The notes: generated by a model not told the origin, from the sequence alone. A stretch of DNA of 64,000 nt from Mucilaginibacter paludis DSM 18603 (GCF_000166195.2 NZ_CM001403.1:4358432-4422431), one strand, 5' to 3'. Positions 46,616-57,141 are shown, counted from the first letter of the stretch. Program-made: numbers and translations.

Positions 46616-48430
46616 TTACCAGCCAGGGTTTTGACCCAATTTGGGGTTTTGTAACCTATCGGTTTCAGGGATAGGGTAAAGGTAATATTTGTCATCCCAT
46701 TTACGGGTAATGGTGGTTAGCCAGGTTAGCTCGTTTGCGCTGCTAAGCCGCTGCGGGTTTGCTGCTCCGCCGGTAAGGGTTTCGGCCACGCTTACATAGG
46801 TGACGCCAGCAACCTGGTTTGTTGGCAGGGTGGTGTAGAAACAAACATCGAGTACGCCATCTTCATTTAAATCAAGCGGAACATTCAGGGCGGGTACATA
46901 AAAACCATTCCAGATTTGATCCATCAGTTCGCCTCTTTTCCATCTTACAATATCATTAAACCTAAAACCCTCAAAGGCAAGTTCAATACCACGCTCACGC
47001 CTGATCTCGAGTAAAGACGGATCGGATATAGCCGGGAAGTAGTTGGTTTGCAGGTATTGATCTGCAATTACAGGCTTGGTGCTTGTATTGCCGGTTATGC
47101 CCGCCCTTCTGCGTAAAGCGCCTATCGTCATGTTCCAATCGGCATCGGTAAGTGTACCTAATTCGGCCTTTGCTTCTGCGTAGTTTAACAGCACTTCGGC
47201 GTAACGTATAATAGGTATCGAGTTGGTATTGCGTGTTCCGCCATCCATTGATGCATCATCCTGCGTTAACTTGATGGGCTGGTAGCCGGTATAGGTATAT
47301 GAAAAAACCGGCGGGGCCGCCTGTTGGGTTCCTCCGTTTAAACGGGTGTAATTACCCATGCGGATGGTTTGTTGCAAGCGCATGTCGCGGCCTTTTACCT
47401 CTTGTGCAAAAGGCATTGTTTTGTACCCCGGCTTATCGGTAAAAGGAGTGCCATCGATATTAAGATAGGTATTGACAAAGGTGCGGATCAAGCTCACCCT
47501 ATCGCCGTATGTGGCACTGGTCCAATACCAGTTCGAATCGTTATAAATACCCAGGGCTGGGTCTACTACTACGGCCAGGATTACTTCCGAAGCTACGGGT
47601 ACCTGGCTGGTGAATAGTTGCCTGTATGCTTTATCCGTTCCGCCGGCTACGTTCAGGCTAAAACCACCTCCGGCTATTACTGCTTGCGCAGCATCCACAG
47701 CCTGGTTAAGCAGGCCGTTAACGGACGACTGCAGGCCATACTCGTCATGATACTTTCTGAAGGTGCCCTCAAACAAGCAAACCCGCGATTTAAAAGCGTA
47801 AGCGGTAAATTTGGTAATCAAGCTCCTGGTGTTATCTGTGGTATTGATATGAAGGGCGGCATAATCAAGATCGGCAATGATCGAGTCGACCACCAGTGTT
47901 CTTTTATCCCGGCCGTTGTATAGCGCGGGGTCATCAATCTTCATTGTTTTACCAATCCAGGGTACATCACCAAAACGTTTCAGCTTATCGAAATAAAACC
48001 AGGCCCTGAAAAAGCGCGCAAGGCCAATAAAGTGCTGGCGCTGGCTGAGCGAAATGTTAGGGTTATTACAGTTTTCAATAAAATAGTTAATGTTGCGCAA
48101 GCCGGTCCAGGTCCAGCCGCTGCTTTGCCTCGGGCCAAAAGCGCCCGGCCTTAAAAAGTCAGGAACGGATGTTCGTGCGGCAAAATCAGACATGGCATCG
48201 CCCCGTACGGCAGTTCCGGAATCGGGCAGAATGGTATAAAAGGAATTGGCATAAAGTTGCAAGCCATTTACGCTCCCAAACACTGCAGAATTGGTGGCTG
48301 TATCCTGCGGTACCTGGTCTAATTTTTTACAGCTAACCGTAATCATGCTCAAAAAAAGCATGATTACCGCTAAATTGATGTATGTTGATTTTAGAGAAAA
48401 CATATTTAAGCTTTTTAAATTGTTTGTCAT
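46616..48430 (-). CDS. SusD/RagB-family lipoprotein
   Basis: 604 residues, lipoprotein signal TVSC (Cys34 counting from the ATG at 48430; an ATG at 48403 is an alternative and would give a more usual signal length). SusD landmarks: HFIGLARFFRAWFYFDKLKRFGDVP (read at about 125-150), the TPR core, IIRYAEVLLNYAEAKAELG, RRERGIELAFEGFRFNDIVRWKRG (read as two adjacent blocks) and the C-terminal LYPIPETDRLQNPKLGQNPGW. Starts 9 bp after the SusC gene. Confidence 0.95.
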   Translation of the reverse strand: MTNNLKSLNMFSLKSTYINLAVIMLFLSMITVSCKKLDQVPQDTATNSAVFGSVNGLQLYANSFYTILPDSGTAVRGDAMSDFAARTSVPDFLRPGAFGPRQSSGWTWTGLRNINYFIENCNNPNISLSQRQHFIGLARFFRAWFYFDKLKRFGDVPWIGKTMKIDDPALYNGRDKRTLVVDSIIADLDYAALHINTTDNTRSLITKFTAYAFKSRVCLFEGTFRKYHDEYGLQSSVNGLLNQAVDAAQAVIAGGGFSLNVAGGTDKAYRQLFTSQVPVASEVILAVVVDPALGIYNDSNWYWTSATYGDRVSLIRTFVNTYLNIDGTPFTDKPGYKTMPFAQEVKGRDMRLQQTIRMGNYTRLNGGTQQAAPPVFSYTYTGYQPIKLTQDDASMDGGTRNTNSIPIIRYAEVLLNYAEAKAELGTLTDADWNMTIGALRRRAGITGNTSTKPVIADQYLQTNYFPAISDPSLLEIRRERGIELAFEGFRFNDIVRWKRGELMDQIWNGFYVPALNVPLDLNEDGVLDVCFYTTLPTNQVAGVTYVSVAETLTGGAANPQRLSSANELTWLTTITRKWDDKYYLYPIPETDRLQNPKLGQNPGW

Positions 48431-48439
48431 GGTAGTTGA

Positions 48440-51400
48440 TTAAAATGTGGCGGTTATACCTAAGGTTACGCTCTTTAACATGGGGTAGTTGTTACCGTTA
48501 CCGCTGTTACCATCCGTAAGCACCCTATCAGATCCATTGATGCTTTCAGGGTCAATATCTTTGGTGACTTTGTAAAGTGGCGACCAGGTGAGTAGGTTTT
48601 CGCCCGAAACAAACACGCGCAGATTAGCAAGCTTAATTTTTTGTATCAACTGTAGTGGTAAATTGTAACCCACCTGTACGTTTTTCATCCGCAGGTAGGC
48701 TGCGTTTTGCAGGTATTTGGTTTGCGCCTGGGTTAACTCGCCCGATCCGTTTTGTGCTACATAACCACGATACCTTGGGAAGTATGCATCAGGGTTACTC
48801 TCCGACCATATTTTACCCAATTGCGATACAGGCACCTTGTTGTATGGCCTGTTGTACTGGCCCCAAAAAACACTGGCTTCCGAACCCGGATACCAATCCT
48901 GTTTGGCTACACCCTGAAAAAAGGCCGAGAAAAAGAAATTGTTCCAGTCCGCATCCAGCCCTATGCCATAAGTATATCTTGGGGTGGAGTTACCAATTAC
49001 ACGCCTGTCGCCGGGTTTATTTACGGTTTGGTCGCCGTAGTCAATCACACCATCGTTATTCAGGTCTTTAAATTTAATATCACCCGGTAAAAGCTGCCCG
49101 CTTGTTGATGCCTTAATAAGAGTTTGCTTTGGCGAGTTAGCAATATCTTGGGCAGATGTAAAATAACCGGCTGTTTCAAATCCCCAAATCTCGCCTACGG
49201 TTTGTCCGGCGTAATAATCATTTAGCCTTTTATCCGGGTTGTTGTATTTGGTAATTTTAGCTGTATAATCGGCCAAGGTTAGCCTTAAACCATAGTTAAA
49301 CGGCTTGCCGGTGGAGTTAAGTCTGTCGCGCCAAGCCACGCTTACTTCCCAGCCCTTGGTTTTCAAATCGGCATAGTTCCCTTTCGGAACATTGGTGCCA
49401 AAAACGGCAGGCAATGTCATCCCAGTGGTAAACATATTGGTTGTTTTGCGGATGTACGCATCGCCGGAGATGGTAAGGCGATTGGATAGCATGCCTAAAT
49501 CCAAACCGATATTTTGCGTAGTGGAAGTTTCCCAGGTTAAGCCATCAGGCAACACACTTGGCTGATTGGTTTTTTGAGGTAGTATCCCATTGAGTATCCT
49601 GGTTGACTTGGAAATACTGAATTTCTCCTGAAACGCGTAAGAACCGATGCTGCCATTACCCAATGAACCGTATGATGCCCTCACTTTTAAATTGGTGATC
49701 AGGCTTTTTGATATCTTCCAGAACGGCTCGTTCGAAATTTTCCAACCTGCAGATACTGAAGGAAAGAATGCGTAACGCTGATTGGCCGGAAATTTTGATG
49801 ACCCGTCGTACCGTCCGTCGGCCTCAACCAGGTACCTGTCTTTAAATGAATAATTTAAACGGTAAAATCCACCAACAATATCCCATTGATCCCAACCACC
49901 GACAGTAGTTATGGATTGACCTAAAGCAAGGTTGATGTCAGTAGCATCATCAGAAATTAATCCATTACGTACCACATCAAGCTTTTTTGATGTCGACTGC
50001 TCAAAGTTAAAACCAGCCAATGCCTTAAAGTAATGGCCATTACTTAACTTAGGCTCAAACTCGCCGTAAGTATTGGTGGCAATATACTGTGTGCTTTGGC
50101 TATAGATTTCCAGGTCGTTGTAAGCAGTACCTACATACTCAATTACGCCCGGTTTGCGGCTATAAGGTACCTGCACACGCTTGCGGTTTTGGCCGTTATC
50201 GGTATTTTGGAAAGTAAAATCGCCCTTAACACGAAATACGTTATCAAAAAACTGGGCTACAAAACCTGTGGTATTTCTAAATACCCGGTTATCAAAGTTG
50301 ATACCGTTTTTGCCGTAAAAAAAATCGCCTACCGAATAAGCGGCTGAATAAGTTAACGTACCATCAGGATTAAATAAAGGCACCATATTGTGGCCTTCGT
50401 CCTGTAGGTTTCTCCACACGCTGCCGCCTTCACCCACGTTTAGCGGGTTATGGTATTTCACGTTAGAGTAATCGGCATTGTTATAGATATTCAACCATGG
50501 ATACAACTGCAATGAGCCTTTAGCCCTTAAATTATAAACGTTGTAATCATCGGAGTTATACCTGAACAAGCCATCCTGTGCAAAATAGCGGCCAGTGATC
50601 AGGAAATCGGCTTTGCCGCTGTTGCCCGATACAGACAGATTATGCTCCTGAGCTTTGTTATGATCTTTGTATAGTAGCTTATACCAGTCGGTATTGCCGT
50701 AATACTCGTACTCACCGGCGCTGTTGGTTATTACTGATGGTAAGGAAGGATCGGCATCGTGTTTTCTCAACTCCTCTAAATAGGCTTGCGAAAACTTCAC
50801 CGTTTTATTGATGTTTTGCGGTGTTTGTGCATAATCATTCCAGGCGCTCCATCCTTCGTTAAACATTTTTGCAAAGGTGTAGCCATCGGTAACAAATTGA
50901 GGTACCGTGGTTGGGTTTTTAATAGATTCGTTGAAAGAATAGCTAACGCTGTTTTTTTCTTTAGTGGGATTTTTGGTGGTGATGAGTACAACGCCGAAGG
51001 CACCCCTTGCACCGTAAATGGAGGCCGAAGCAGCATCTTTAAGTACCGATACCGTAGCCACATCGTTAGGATTAATGCGGCTCGGGTCGCCTTCAACACC
51101 ATCAACTAAAATAAGGGCGCTGCCACCCTGGCCGATAGATGTGGTACCCCGGATGTTGTAAGATGGGGATTGAATAGGTTTACCATCCAGCGGAACAAGG
51201 TTAAGGTTGGGTAGAAGCCCCTGCAAGCCTTGGGTAAGATTAGGAAGCGACCGGTTTTCAAGTACCTTTGAAGTAATCTGATCAACAGCGCCCGTCAGGT
51301 TTTGCTTTTTTTGTGTTCCGTAACCAACAACAAGCACCTCGTTAATGGTACCCGATTGCGCCGCAAGCGTAATCGGTTTAAGCAATGTGCTCTCGCCCGA

Positions 51401-51979
51401 TTTTACTTTAATGGCAGGTATACGCTTTGATTCGAACGAAATGAAACTTACCGTTAAGGTATAGGTACCCTCGTTGGTAGCTATGCTGAAGTCGCCATTT
51501 ACATCGGTTTGTGTCCCTTGGCGTGTCTCCATCAACATAATCGTAGCCCCTATTAGCGGGTCGCCTTTTTCGTCAACAACTTTACCGGTAATTTTGCCGG
51601 GCACCGCTTTGGGCTGCGAGTCTTTTTTGTACAGGGTAACAGTGCCTGCTACCTCTTCTTTAAAGCCGATGATACTGCTGTTCAACAGTTTTTTTAATAC
51701 ATCAGCTAAACGCTCATTGTTAAAACTTTGATTTTTGATTTGAACATCTGCAAGGGCAATCAATTTTGGGTCGTAGGCAAAATCAATATGGCCTGCTATT
51801 TCGATTTTTTTTATGGAACTTAACAGCGTTTCGTTTGAAAGGGAAACGCTAACGCGTTTCTCAAAAACCTGTCCGGTGCTTGGGGCGGCTAACAATACAC
51901 CCGCGCCGACAATCATCATGGTGTAAATCAGAAAAGTGATACGCATGGCTTTAGTTAAGCAACGTAGTTTTTTTTTCAT
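48440..51979 (-). CDS. SusC-like TonB-dependent transducer with STN domain
   Basis: 1179 residues. Signal sequence, then a secretin/TonB short N-terminal (STN) domain (about 50-118), carboxypeptidase-like domain (128-205), SusC signature INEVLVVGYGTQKK (212-225), plug and barrel. The STN domain is the part that touches a FecR-type anti-sigma factor in the periplasm; a FecR gene and an ECF sigma gene lie just upstream on the same strand. So substrate binding should be signalled inward to raise expression of this operon. Substrate probably an oligosaccharide, not identified. Confidence 0.96.
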   Translation of the reverse strand: MKKKLRCLTKAMRITFLIYTMMIVGAGVLLAAPSTGQVFEKRVSVSLSNETLLSSIKKIEIAGHIDFAYDPKLIALADVQIKNQSFNNERLADVLKKLLNSSIIGFKEEVAGTVTLYKKDSQPKAVPGKITGKVVDEKGDPLIGATIMLMETRQGTQTDVNGDFSIATNEGTYTLTVSFISFESKRIPAIKVKSGESTLLKPITLAAQSGTINEVLVVGYGTQKKQNLTGAVDQITSKVLENRSLPNLTQGLQGLLPNLNLVPLDGKPIQSPSYNIRGTTSIGQGGSALILVDGVEGDPSRINPNDVATVSVLKDAASASIYGARGAFGVVLITTKNPTKEKNSVSYSFNESIKNPTTVPQFVTDGYTFAKMFNEGWSAWNDYAQTPQNINKTVKFSQAYLEELRKHDADPSLPSVITNSAGEYEYYGNTDWYKLLYKDHNKAQEHNLSVSGNSGKADFLITGRYFAQDGLFRYNSDDYNVYNLRAKGSLQLYPWLNIYNNADYSNVKYHNPLNVGEGGSVWRNLQDEGHNMVPLFNPDGTLTYSAAYSVGDFFYGKNGINFDNRVFRNTTGFVAQFFDNVFRVKGDFTFQNTDNGQNRKRVQVPYSRKPGVIEYVGTAYNDLEIYSQSTQYIATNTYGEFEPKLSNGHYFKALAGFNFEQSTSKKLDVVRNGLISDDATDINLALGQSITTVGGWDQWDIVGGFYRLNYSFKDRYLVEADGRYDGSSKFPANQRYAFFPSVSAGWKISNEPFWKISKSLITNLKVRASYGSLGNGSIGSYAFQEKFSISKSTRILNGILPQKTNQPSVLPDGLTWETSTTQNIGLDLGMLSNRLTISGDAYIRKTTNMFTTGMTLPAVFGTNVPKGNYADLKTKGWEVSVAWRDRLNSTGKPFNYGLRLTLADYTAKITKYNNPDKRLNDYYAGQTVGEIWGFETAGYFTSAQDIANSPKQTLIKASTSGQLLPGDIKFKDLNNDGVIDYGDQTVNKPGDRRVIGNSTPRYTYGIGLDADWNNFFFSAFFQGVAKQDWYPGSEASVFWGQYNRPYNKVPVSQLGKIWSESNPDAYFPRYRGYVAQNGSGELTQAQTKYLQNAAYLRMKNVQVGYNLPLQLIQKIKLANLRVFVSGENLLTWSPLYKVTKDIDPESINGSDRVLTDGNSGNGNNYPMLKSVTLGITATF

Positions 51980-52093
51980 ACTTTTGGGTTCTTAGTGAAT
52001 TTTTAACAGTGAAACTAAGGGCATAAGCAAATAGGGCTCAATCTATTATGCTTCGCAAACTATGGCCGGATCTGCTACAGACCGGCTTTTTTA

Positions 52094-53044
52094 TTAATAA
52101 ATGGTTATGTCATTGTTTTTCCTCCTGTAATTGTTTTTGTGGATTGAACAGATCAACTTCAAGGTTTCGTCAACAGCGTGTTGCTGGCTGATCACGATAT
52201 TGTATTTATAGGTATTGGTGAGTTTGTTGTTGCTGGTTAATTTTACGCCGTAAATATTTTCGACAACCAGCGCCAGTTCCTGGAAGGAAGCATTGCTTAG
52301 TACGGTTCGGCCTTCCACCCAATTTTTACTTTTTTCGCCATTGTATGAACTTAGGCGGTAAGTATGTTCATTGATGAGATAGGTGGCTCTTTGGTTAGGC
52401 AGCAGTAGTGCCATTTTACCTTGCCTGTCTGTTACCGCCACATGGCCGGTTCTTAACGTTACCGAGGCATAGTTTAACCGTTTGTAAGCTTTAACATCAA
52501 ACGATGTACCCAGCACGCGGGTGGTGATGCTATTGGTAATCACCAGGAACGGACGGGAAGGATTCCTTTTCACCTCAAAAAATGCTTCTCCCTCGTCTAA
52601 ATAAACATTGCGGGTGGCTTTTTTTTCAAAACCTTCGCTTATCCTGACGCGTGACATGGCATTAAGCCACACGATAGATCCATCGGGCAGTTCCAGTTTT
52701 TTTACCTGGCCGGTGTTAGTTTTAAAAATGGTGAATGCTGTTTTTTGCTCTTGCCAATTATCCCTGCGTACAAACAGGCCAGCAACGAGCAGCACAATAG
52801 CGACGGCTGCAACGGCTGCATATCGAAGTACATTTAATTCCCTTGCTTTTGGTGGGCGGGTATCTATGCGCTCTTTTACAAAGCTGTAAATTTCGCTTTT
52901 TAACTGTTGTTCTTTTGCGGCAGGTAGTTGCTGATGAATATCATCATACGATTTATACCATGCGTCCAGAAGCTCACGCTCCTTTTCGGTAACATCATTT
53001 TTGAGGTAGCGGTCAATTAAATTTTTAAGCTCCGAAGAATCCAT
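52094..53044 (-). CDS. FecR-family anti-sigma factor
   Basis: 316 residues. Cytoplasmic N-terminal part (1-72) that should hold the sigma factor, one membrane helix (about 73-92), FecR domain (about 105-200: IFKTNTGQVKKLELPDGSIVWLNA in two pieces at 103-130, VYLDEGEAFFEV, FLVITNSITTRVLGTSFDVKAY as adjacent blocks), and a C-terminal DUF4974-like, STN-related domain (about 245-316) that meets the receptor. It links the sigma factor at 53117 and the STN receptor at 48440. Confidence 0.94.
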   Translation of the reverse strand: MDSSELKNLIDRYLKNDVTEKERELLDAWYKSYDDIHQQLPAAKEQQLKSEIYSFVKERIDTRPPKARELNVLRYAAVAAVAIVLLVAGLFVRRDNWQEQKTAFTIFKTNTGQVKKLELPDGSIVWLNAMSRVRISEGFEKKATRNVYLDEGEAFFEVKRNPSRPFLVITNSITTRVLGTSFDVKAYKRLNYASVTLRTGHVAVTDRQGKMALLLPNQRATYLINEHTYRLSSYNGEKSKNWVEGRTVLSNASFQELALVVENIYGVKLTSNNKLTNTYKYNIVISQQHAVDETLKLICSIHKNNYRRKNNDITIY

Positions 53045-53116
53045 CCAGTTCTGTGCTATTTACAGGTATGTTGCACAAAACCCCCTTTACTACTTCTATT
53101 TTACATCAAGTTTATG

Positions 53117-53725
53117 TTAGGTTTGTGTAAACAAGATGGCGAGGCAAATAAAACAGTTCATATAACGGTCGGGATACTCCATTTTAAGGCGGCGTTTTAA
53201 ACGCTTGAGTGCTTCGGTAATATTGTTTGATACCGTTTGCTCCGCAAGGTTCAGGTTTTCGGCTATCTCTTTTACCGTATAGCTATCACTCCTCAACAGG
53301 AAAGAGCGTTTCATGTTGACCGGCATTTCCTCTACCTCCTGGCTTACAATTTTTTCCAGATCAAAATATGAAGACAGCGTTTCTGCTCCATCGATAAGGT
53401 CGGCCATGCGTGCCAAGGCGTTATCCATGGCATTCTGCCGGATGGATTCTGAGCGGAAGTGATGTAATACTTTAAGTTTAACAGCCCCAAACAAATACTG
53501 CTCGAGCGTAGTATTAATTTGCAATTCATTTCGCTTTTGCCATACCTCAATTAACAAGTTTTGTACCAGGTCTTTTGCGGCCTCCTCGTCGTTCAGGCGG
53601 GTATGTGCTGCAACAAAAAGCAACTTCCAATAACGGTTAAACAATACATCAAAAGCAATGGTATTGTCTTCCTTTAGCATTTCCAAAAGTTCGGGGTCGG
53701 CCGTTGGATTGTCACATTGTTGCAT
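53117..53725 (-). CDS. ECF-type RNA polymerase sigma factor
   Basis: 202 residues. Sigma region 2 (about 25-95: AFDVLFNRYWKLLF, AAKDLVQNLLIEVWQKR) and region 4 HTH (about 140-185: TVKEIAENLNLAEQTVSNNITEALKRLKR as TVKEIAENLNLAEQ plus following helix). The C-terminal tail after residue 186 is unusually hydrophobic (NCFICLAILF). A TAATTTTG -7-like box (53730-53737, minus) lies only 4 bp before the ATG. First gene of the sigma-FecR-SusC-SusD-EEP series. Confidence 0.94.
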   Translation of the reverse strand: MQQCDNPTADPELLEMLKEDNTIAFDVLFNRYWKLLFVAAHTRLNDEEAAKDLVQNLLIEVWQKRNELQINTTLEQYLFGAVKLKVLHHFRSESIRQNAMDNALARMADLIDGAETLSSYFDLEKIVSQEVEEMPVNMKRSFLLRSDSYTVKEIAENLNLAEQTVSNNITEALKRLKRRLKMEYPDRYMNCFICLAILFTQT

Positions 53726-54141
53726 GCTCCAAAATTAAACAAGCTACGTAAAGTAAAAGTTAAATAAAAACATCAACTGGGTGAAAAACGGAGAGGCGTG
53801 TTTGGGATCGCTTTTAAAGCTCATTTTAAAAGTTAAAGTGCTGGTTATTATTTTTTTAAGATATTAATTGTTTCGCTCTCGCTTTGTTGAGCACGTTATG
53901 AAGTACTATTGCACGATGCTTTTTTGTGGATTTTAACCGGATGGAGGTGAAAGAAAAATAGATTTGGTGTGAGAAACATTTTGATGGAAATTGAAGCTCA
54001 CAAAGCTATTGGACGTCTGCTTGACGGTTTTGGCCTAAATAAAAATTTACAGATAGCGAAAATGAAGATAAGGGTACTGGATAGGTAGCCTGAATTTTTT
54101 ATTAGGAGCATACCCGTATAAATATCGAACTTAGCTATTCC
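53726..54141. other. Divergent intergenic region
   Basis: 416 bp between the sigma-factor gene (minus) and the lasso-cluster exporter (plus). I see no gene. It holds the -7-like box of the sigma gene at 53730-53737 and is otherwise AT-rich without a clear promoter for the exporter. It marks the boundary between the SusCD module and the lasso-peptide cluster. Confidence 0.6.
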
Positions 54142-55917
54142 ATGAATTTTAAAGGAAAAATAGCCTATCTGCAACGCGACCTGATACGGATACTGAAACT
54201 GATATGGCAGGCCGATAAGCAAACCGCGCTTATTAATATCGGGTTGCAGTTCGTGCAGGCATTATTGCCTGTGTTATCGTTGTATTTTATAAAGGCTCTG
54301 GTTGAGGCTCTGGTAAAGGGCAATGAACATTTCGGGAGTGTTATCACTATATTGATTGAATTTGGCCTGGTGCAATTTGTATCGGCATTGGCAGCACAAT
54401 ATGCCGGCTATATCAACACCATCCACCAGCAAACGCTTACCGATCATCTTTCGGCACAGGTTTTAAGCAAGGCTATTGAGGTTGATTATGAATATTATGA
54501 GAACCCCGACTATCACGATACCCTGCACCTTGCCCAGCAGCAATCCTTATTCAAGGCAACGCTCATATTAACCAGCTTTAACGCTATGTTATTAAATGGG
54601 CTGTCATTACTGTTTCTCATCGCTTTCTTTTTTACACTGCACTCGGTATTCGCATTGTTGTTCATGCTGCTCTCCATACCATTGGTGGTTATTAAATGGT
54701 ATTCTGGTTTTGCACTTGTAAGAATGGAACAAAAATTTGCCCCCTTGGAGCGCGAAGCATTTTACCTGCATCATACCTTAACCAGTGTAGGATATGCTAA
54801 AGAGGTTAGGGTGTTTAATTTCGGGCAAAGGTTTATTCATAAATTTAACGTTATAAGGCATCATATCCATACCGAAAAAACAAAACTGCACGCAAAGTTA
54901 ATCAGGTACAGTTTAATTGCCGAGACTGTAGAAATTATAGCGATGGTATCTATTTTTAGTTTATTAGCAAAATCAGCTTTCGATAAAAGCATTACAATAG
55001 GTGTGTTTATTATTTATGTACAAGGCTTTCAGCGGTTGCAAAGCACATCAAGGGGTTTCTTACAGGCAATGGTACAACTTGTTCAGCAGCGTATTTTCCT
55101 CAAAGACCTTTTTGCTTTTTTCGATATTGAGCATTTGGTGCCCGGTAACGGCGATAAGCCTTATCAATCTGCCGGCGAAGGCTTAGTTGTTAACAATATA
55201 TCGTTTACCTACCCGCAAACCAACCGCCAGGTATTAAACAATATATCGCTTACTTGCCAGCCAGGAGAAATTATTGCCATCGTAGGCGAAAATGGTTCGG
55301 GCAAATCAACTCTAATTAAATTATTAGCCCGCCTTTACAACGTTCAAACCGGCAGTATACAAATCAACGGGCAAAATATTGGCGATCTGTTGGCTGATGA
55401 TTTTCGTCGGCAATCTGTTTTCTTGTTTCAGGATTTTGAGAAATATTTTTTAACTATTTCCGAAAATATCACGATAGGTGACGATCATACCAATACAGCA
55501 GCACCAGCGGTTGAAAATGCAGCCAGGTTATCGGGGGCTCATCCCTTCATTATCAAATTAGCTAAAGGTTACCAAACCCGCATGGGCAGGCTTTTTGAGG
55601 GGAGCGAACAGATTAGTGGCGGCCAATGGCAAAAATTAGCTTTGGCCAGGTTGTTTTATAAAGACAGGCAGCTGATAGTGCTTGATGAACCCACCAGCGC
55701 ATTGGATCCAACAGCCGAGTTTGAGTTGTTTAACAACCTGAAAAATGGCCTCAATAGCCAAATGATTATATTGATAACCCATCGCTTGTACAATCTGAAA
55801 ATTGCCGACAGGATATTTGTGATGGAAAATGGCCAGATTGCCGAGGATGGGACTTTTGAAGAGCTCATCAGCAGAACCGGCCCCTTCAAAAAAATGTACG
55901 ATGCGCAAAAGTTGTAG
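54142..55917 (+). CDS. ABC transporter, fused permease/ATPase (lasso-peptide exporter)
   Basis: 591 residues. About six membrane helices in residues 30-310, then an ATPase domain: Walker A GENGSGKST (382-390), Q-loop region, signature ISGGQWQKLALAR (about 491), Walker B LIVLDEPTSALD (about 509-520) and the switch His in ILITHRLYN. No C39 peptidase domain at the N-terminus, as expected for the D protein of lasso clusters, which exports the already cleaved peptide and gives immunity. It faces the nucleotidyltransferase gene (22 bp between ends). The role in the cluster is inferred from position. Confidence 0.9.
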   Translation: MNFKGKIAYLQRDLIRILKLIWQADKQTALINIGLQFVQALLPVLSLYFIKALVEALVKGNEHFGSVITILIEFGLVQFVSALAAQYAGYINTIHQQTLTDHLSAQVLSKAIEVDYEYYENPDYHDTLHLAQQQSLFKATLILTSFNAMLLNGLSLLFLIAFFFTLHSVFALLFMLLSIPLVVIKWYSGFALVRMEQKFAPLEREAFYLHHTLTSVGYAKEVRVFNFGQRFIHKFNVIRHHIHTEKTKLHAKLIRYSLIAETVEIIAMVSIFSLLAKSAFDKSITIGVFIIYVQGFQRLQSTSRGFLQAMVQLVQQRIFLKDLFAFFDIEHLVPGNGDKPYQSAGEGLVVNNISFTYPQTNRQVLNNISLTCQPGEIIAIVGENGSGKSTLIKLLARLYNVQTGSIQINGQNIGDLLADDFRRQSVFLFQDFEKYFLTISENITIGDDHTNTAAPAVENAARLSGAHPFIIKLAKGYQTRMGRLFEGSEQISGGQWQKLALARLFYKDRQLIVLDEPTSALDPTAEFELFNNLKNGLNSQMIILITHRLYNLKIADRIFVMENGQIAEDGTFEELISRTGPFKKMYDAQKL

Positions 55918-55939
55918 GCGGAACAGATGTTACCTGGTA

Positions 55940-57130
55940 TTATTTTTTAGCTATAAAACCAATTAAAAGCCTGAAAGGCCGAAAAATAACAACCAGCGGT
56001 AGTAAAAATAGAGGTAAGTTAAGTTTATTTAGATCATAGGGCGATGGTAAAAAAGCGTAAAAAAAAAGCCTCAATGCCATATCTGCTTTACCTTTAAGGT
56101 TGTGCCGGTTCCAGATTAATATTAAGTTAGCTTTATTGGGTAAACTCACTTTTTTTAGCGGCGGGAAAGCCAGGCAGCTATTCAATAGGACTTTATTATT
56201 TTTGTATTCAGTTTGATATGGTTTTGTACTGATGTCTACGCCGAGCAGATCGTTTATGGTTAAGAGTGCTACCCCATAAAAGTTTTGATAATTGTATCTT
56301 TTCAATAGTTTAGTTATCTCTTCATGATCAATTTCCTGGGCGCTGGTTTTCAACAAGCAGGCTGCATCAATTACATATTTAAAACTGGTAAGCGGCTCCC
56401 TGATGAAGTGATGCGATGCCATACAAATCATATCGTTAGTGGGATTGAGTGCTTTTAAAGCATCTATCGCGTTATTACCTAACTGTTTCTCAAAATAATC
56501 AAAACCCGCAAATTTGCCGAGAAAGAAATCGATCAGCCTCCATTGTATTTCTACAGAGCAATTGATGTTAAGTTTGTCCTTAGGTGTTTTAAAAGCCAGT
56601 TCTTTAAAGAAAAATAAGGCATAATTTAAATATCTATCAGGTATATCTGCTTTTGCAACGAATTTGTTTTCATGAAAATATTTGCGCATTTGCTTTACAG
56701 AATTTCTGTCGACCAGCATATCTATATCGCTGCTCTCCCTGATTGATATGGATTCGTAATACTTCGAACCAAAATTAATCCCTTTATAAGGTATAGCTTT
56801 TACACCAAGTGAGGCAAAATCGTTGAGCAGTTGTTTTGTAAAATGTAATTGATGCAGATTTTGAACATTGATGTCGAGCGAATCTTTTTTAAGCCGGGCT
56901 TCAAAGCCGGAGTCAACCTTTAGCCCCCGGGTAGCGATGGTGTGGTAGATAAACGATCGTATATGGTGTGCCCGTATAATCCGATAAAGCAAATCCCAGT
57001 CAACATCAGCTTCGGCTATAAAGTTTTGTACTTGTTCTGTTTCCGCATTTTTAAAATAAACGCGAGAAATTAATACCACTAAAACCTTTTCGGCTGTATA
57101 TATTTTTTGAAGTTGTGGGATTGAGAGCAT
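55940..57130 (-). CDS. Nucleotidyltransferase-fold protein (NTP_transf_5-like) of lasso cluster
   Basis: 396 residues. The polymerase-beta-like nucleotidyltransferase core is visible: PYKGINFGSKYY (about 114-125) and the metal-binding RESSDIDMLVD (Asp135, Asp137). A hydrophobic C-terminal tail (LPLFLLPLVVIFRPFRLLIGFIA, read at about 370-393) may touch the membrane. This family is, to my knowledge, often found in lasso-peptide clusters, but its role there is not established; transfer of a nucleotide to the peptide or to a helper is possible. Last gene of the B1-B2-APS kinase operon, 11 bp after the APS kinase. Confidence 0.82.
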   Translation of the reverse strand: MLSIPQLQKIYTAEKVLVVLISRVYFKNAETEQVQNFIAEADVDWDLLYRIIRAHHIRSFIYHTIATRGLKVDSGFEARLKKDSLDINVQNLHQLHFTKQLLNDFASLGVKAIPYKGINFGSKYYESISIRESSDIDMLVDRNSVKQMRKYFHENKFVAKADIPDRYLNYALFFFKELAFKTPKDKLNINCSVEIQWRLIDFFLGKFAGFDYFEKQLGNNAIDALKALNPTNDMICMASHHFIREPLTSFKYVIDAACLLKTSAQEIDHEEITKLLKRYNYQNFYGVALLTINDLLGVDISTKPYQTEYKNNKVLLNSCLAFPPLKKVSLPNKANLILIWNRHNLKGKADMALRLFFYAFLPSPYDLNKLNLPLFLLPLVVIFRPFRLLIGFIAKK

Positions 57131-57141
57131 TGGTGTTATAA

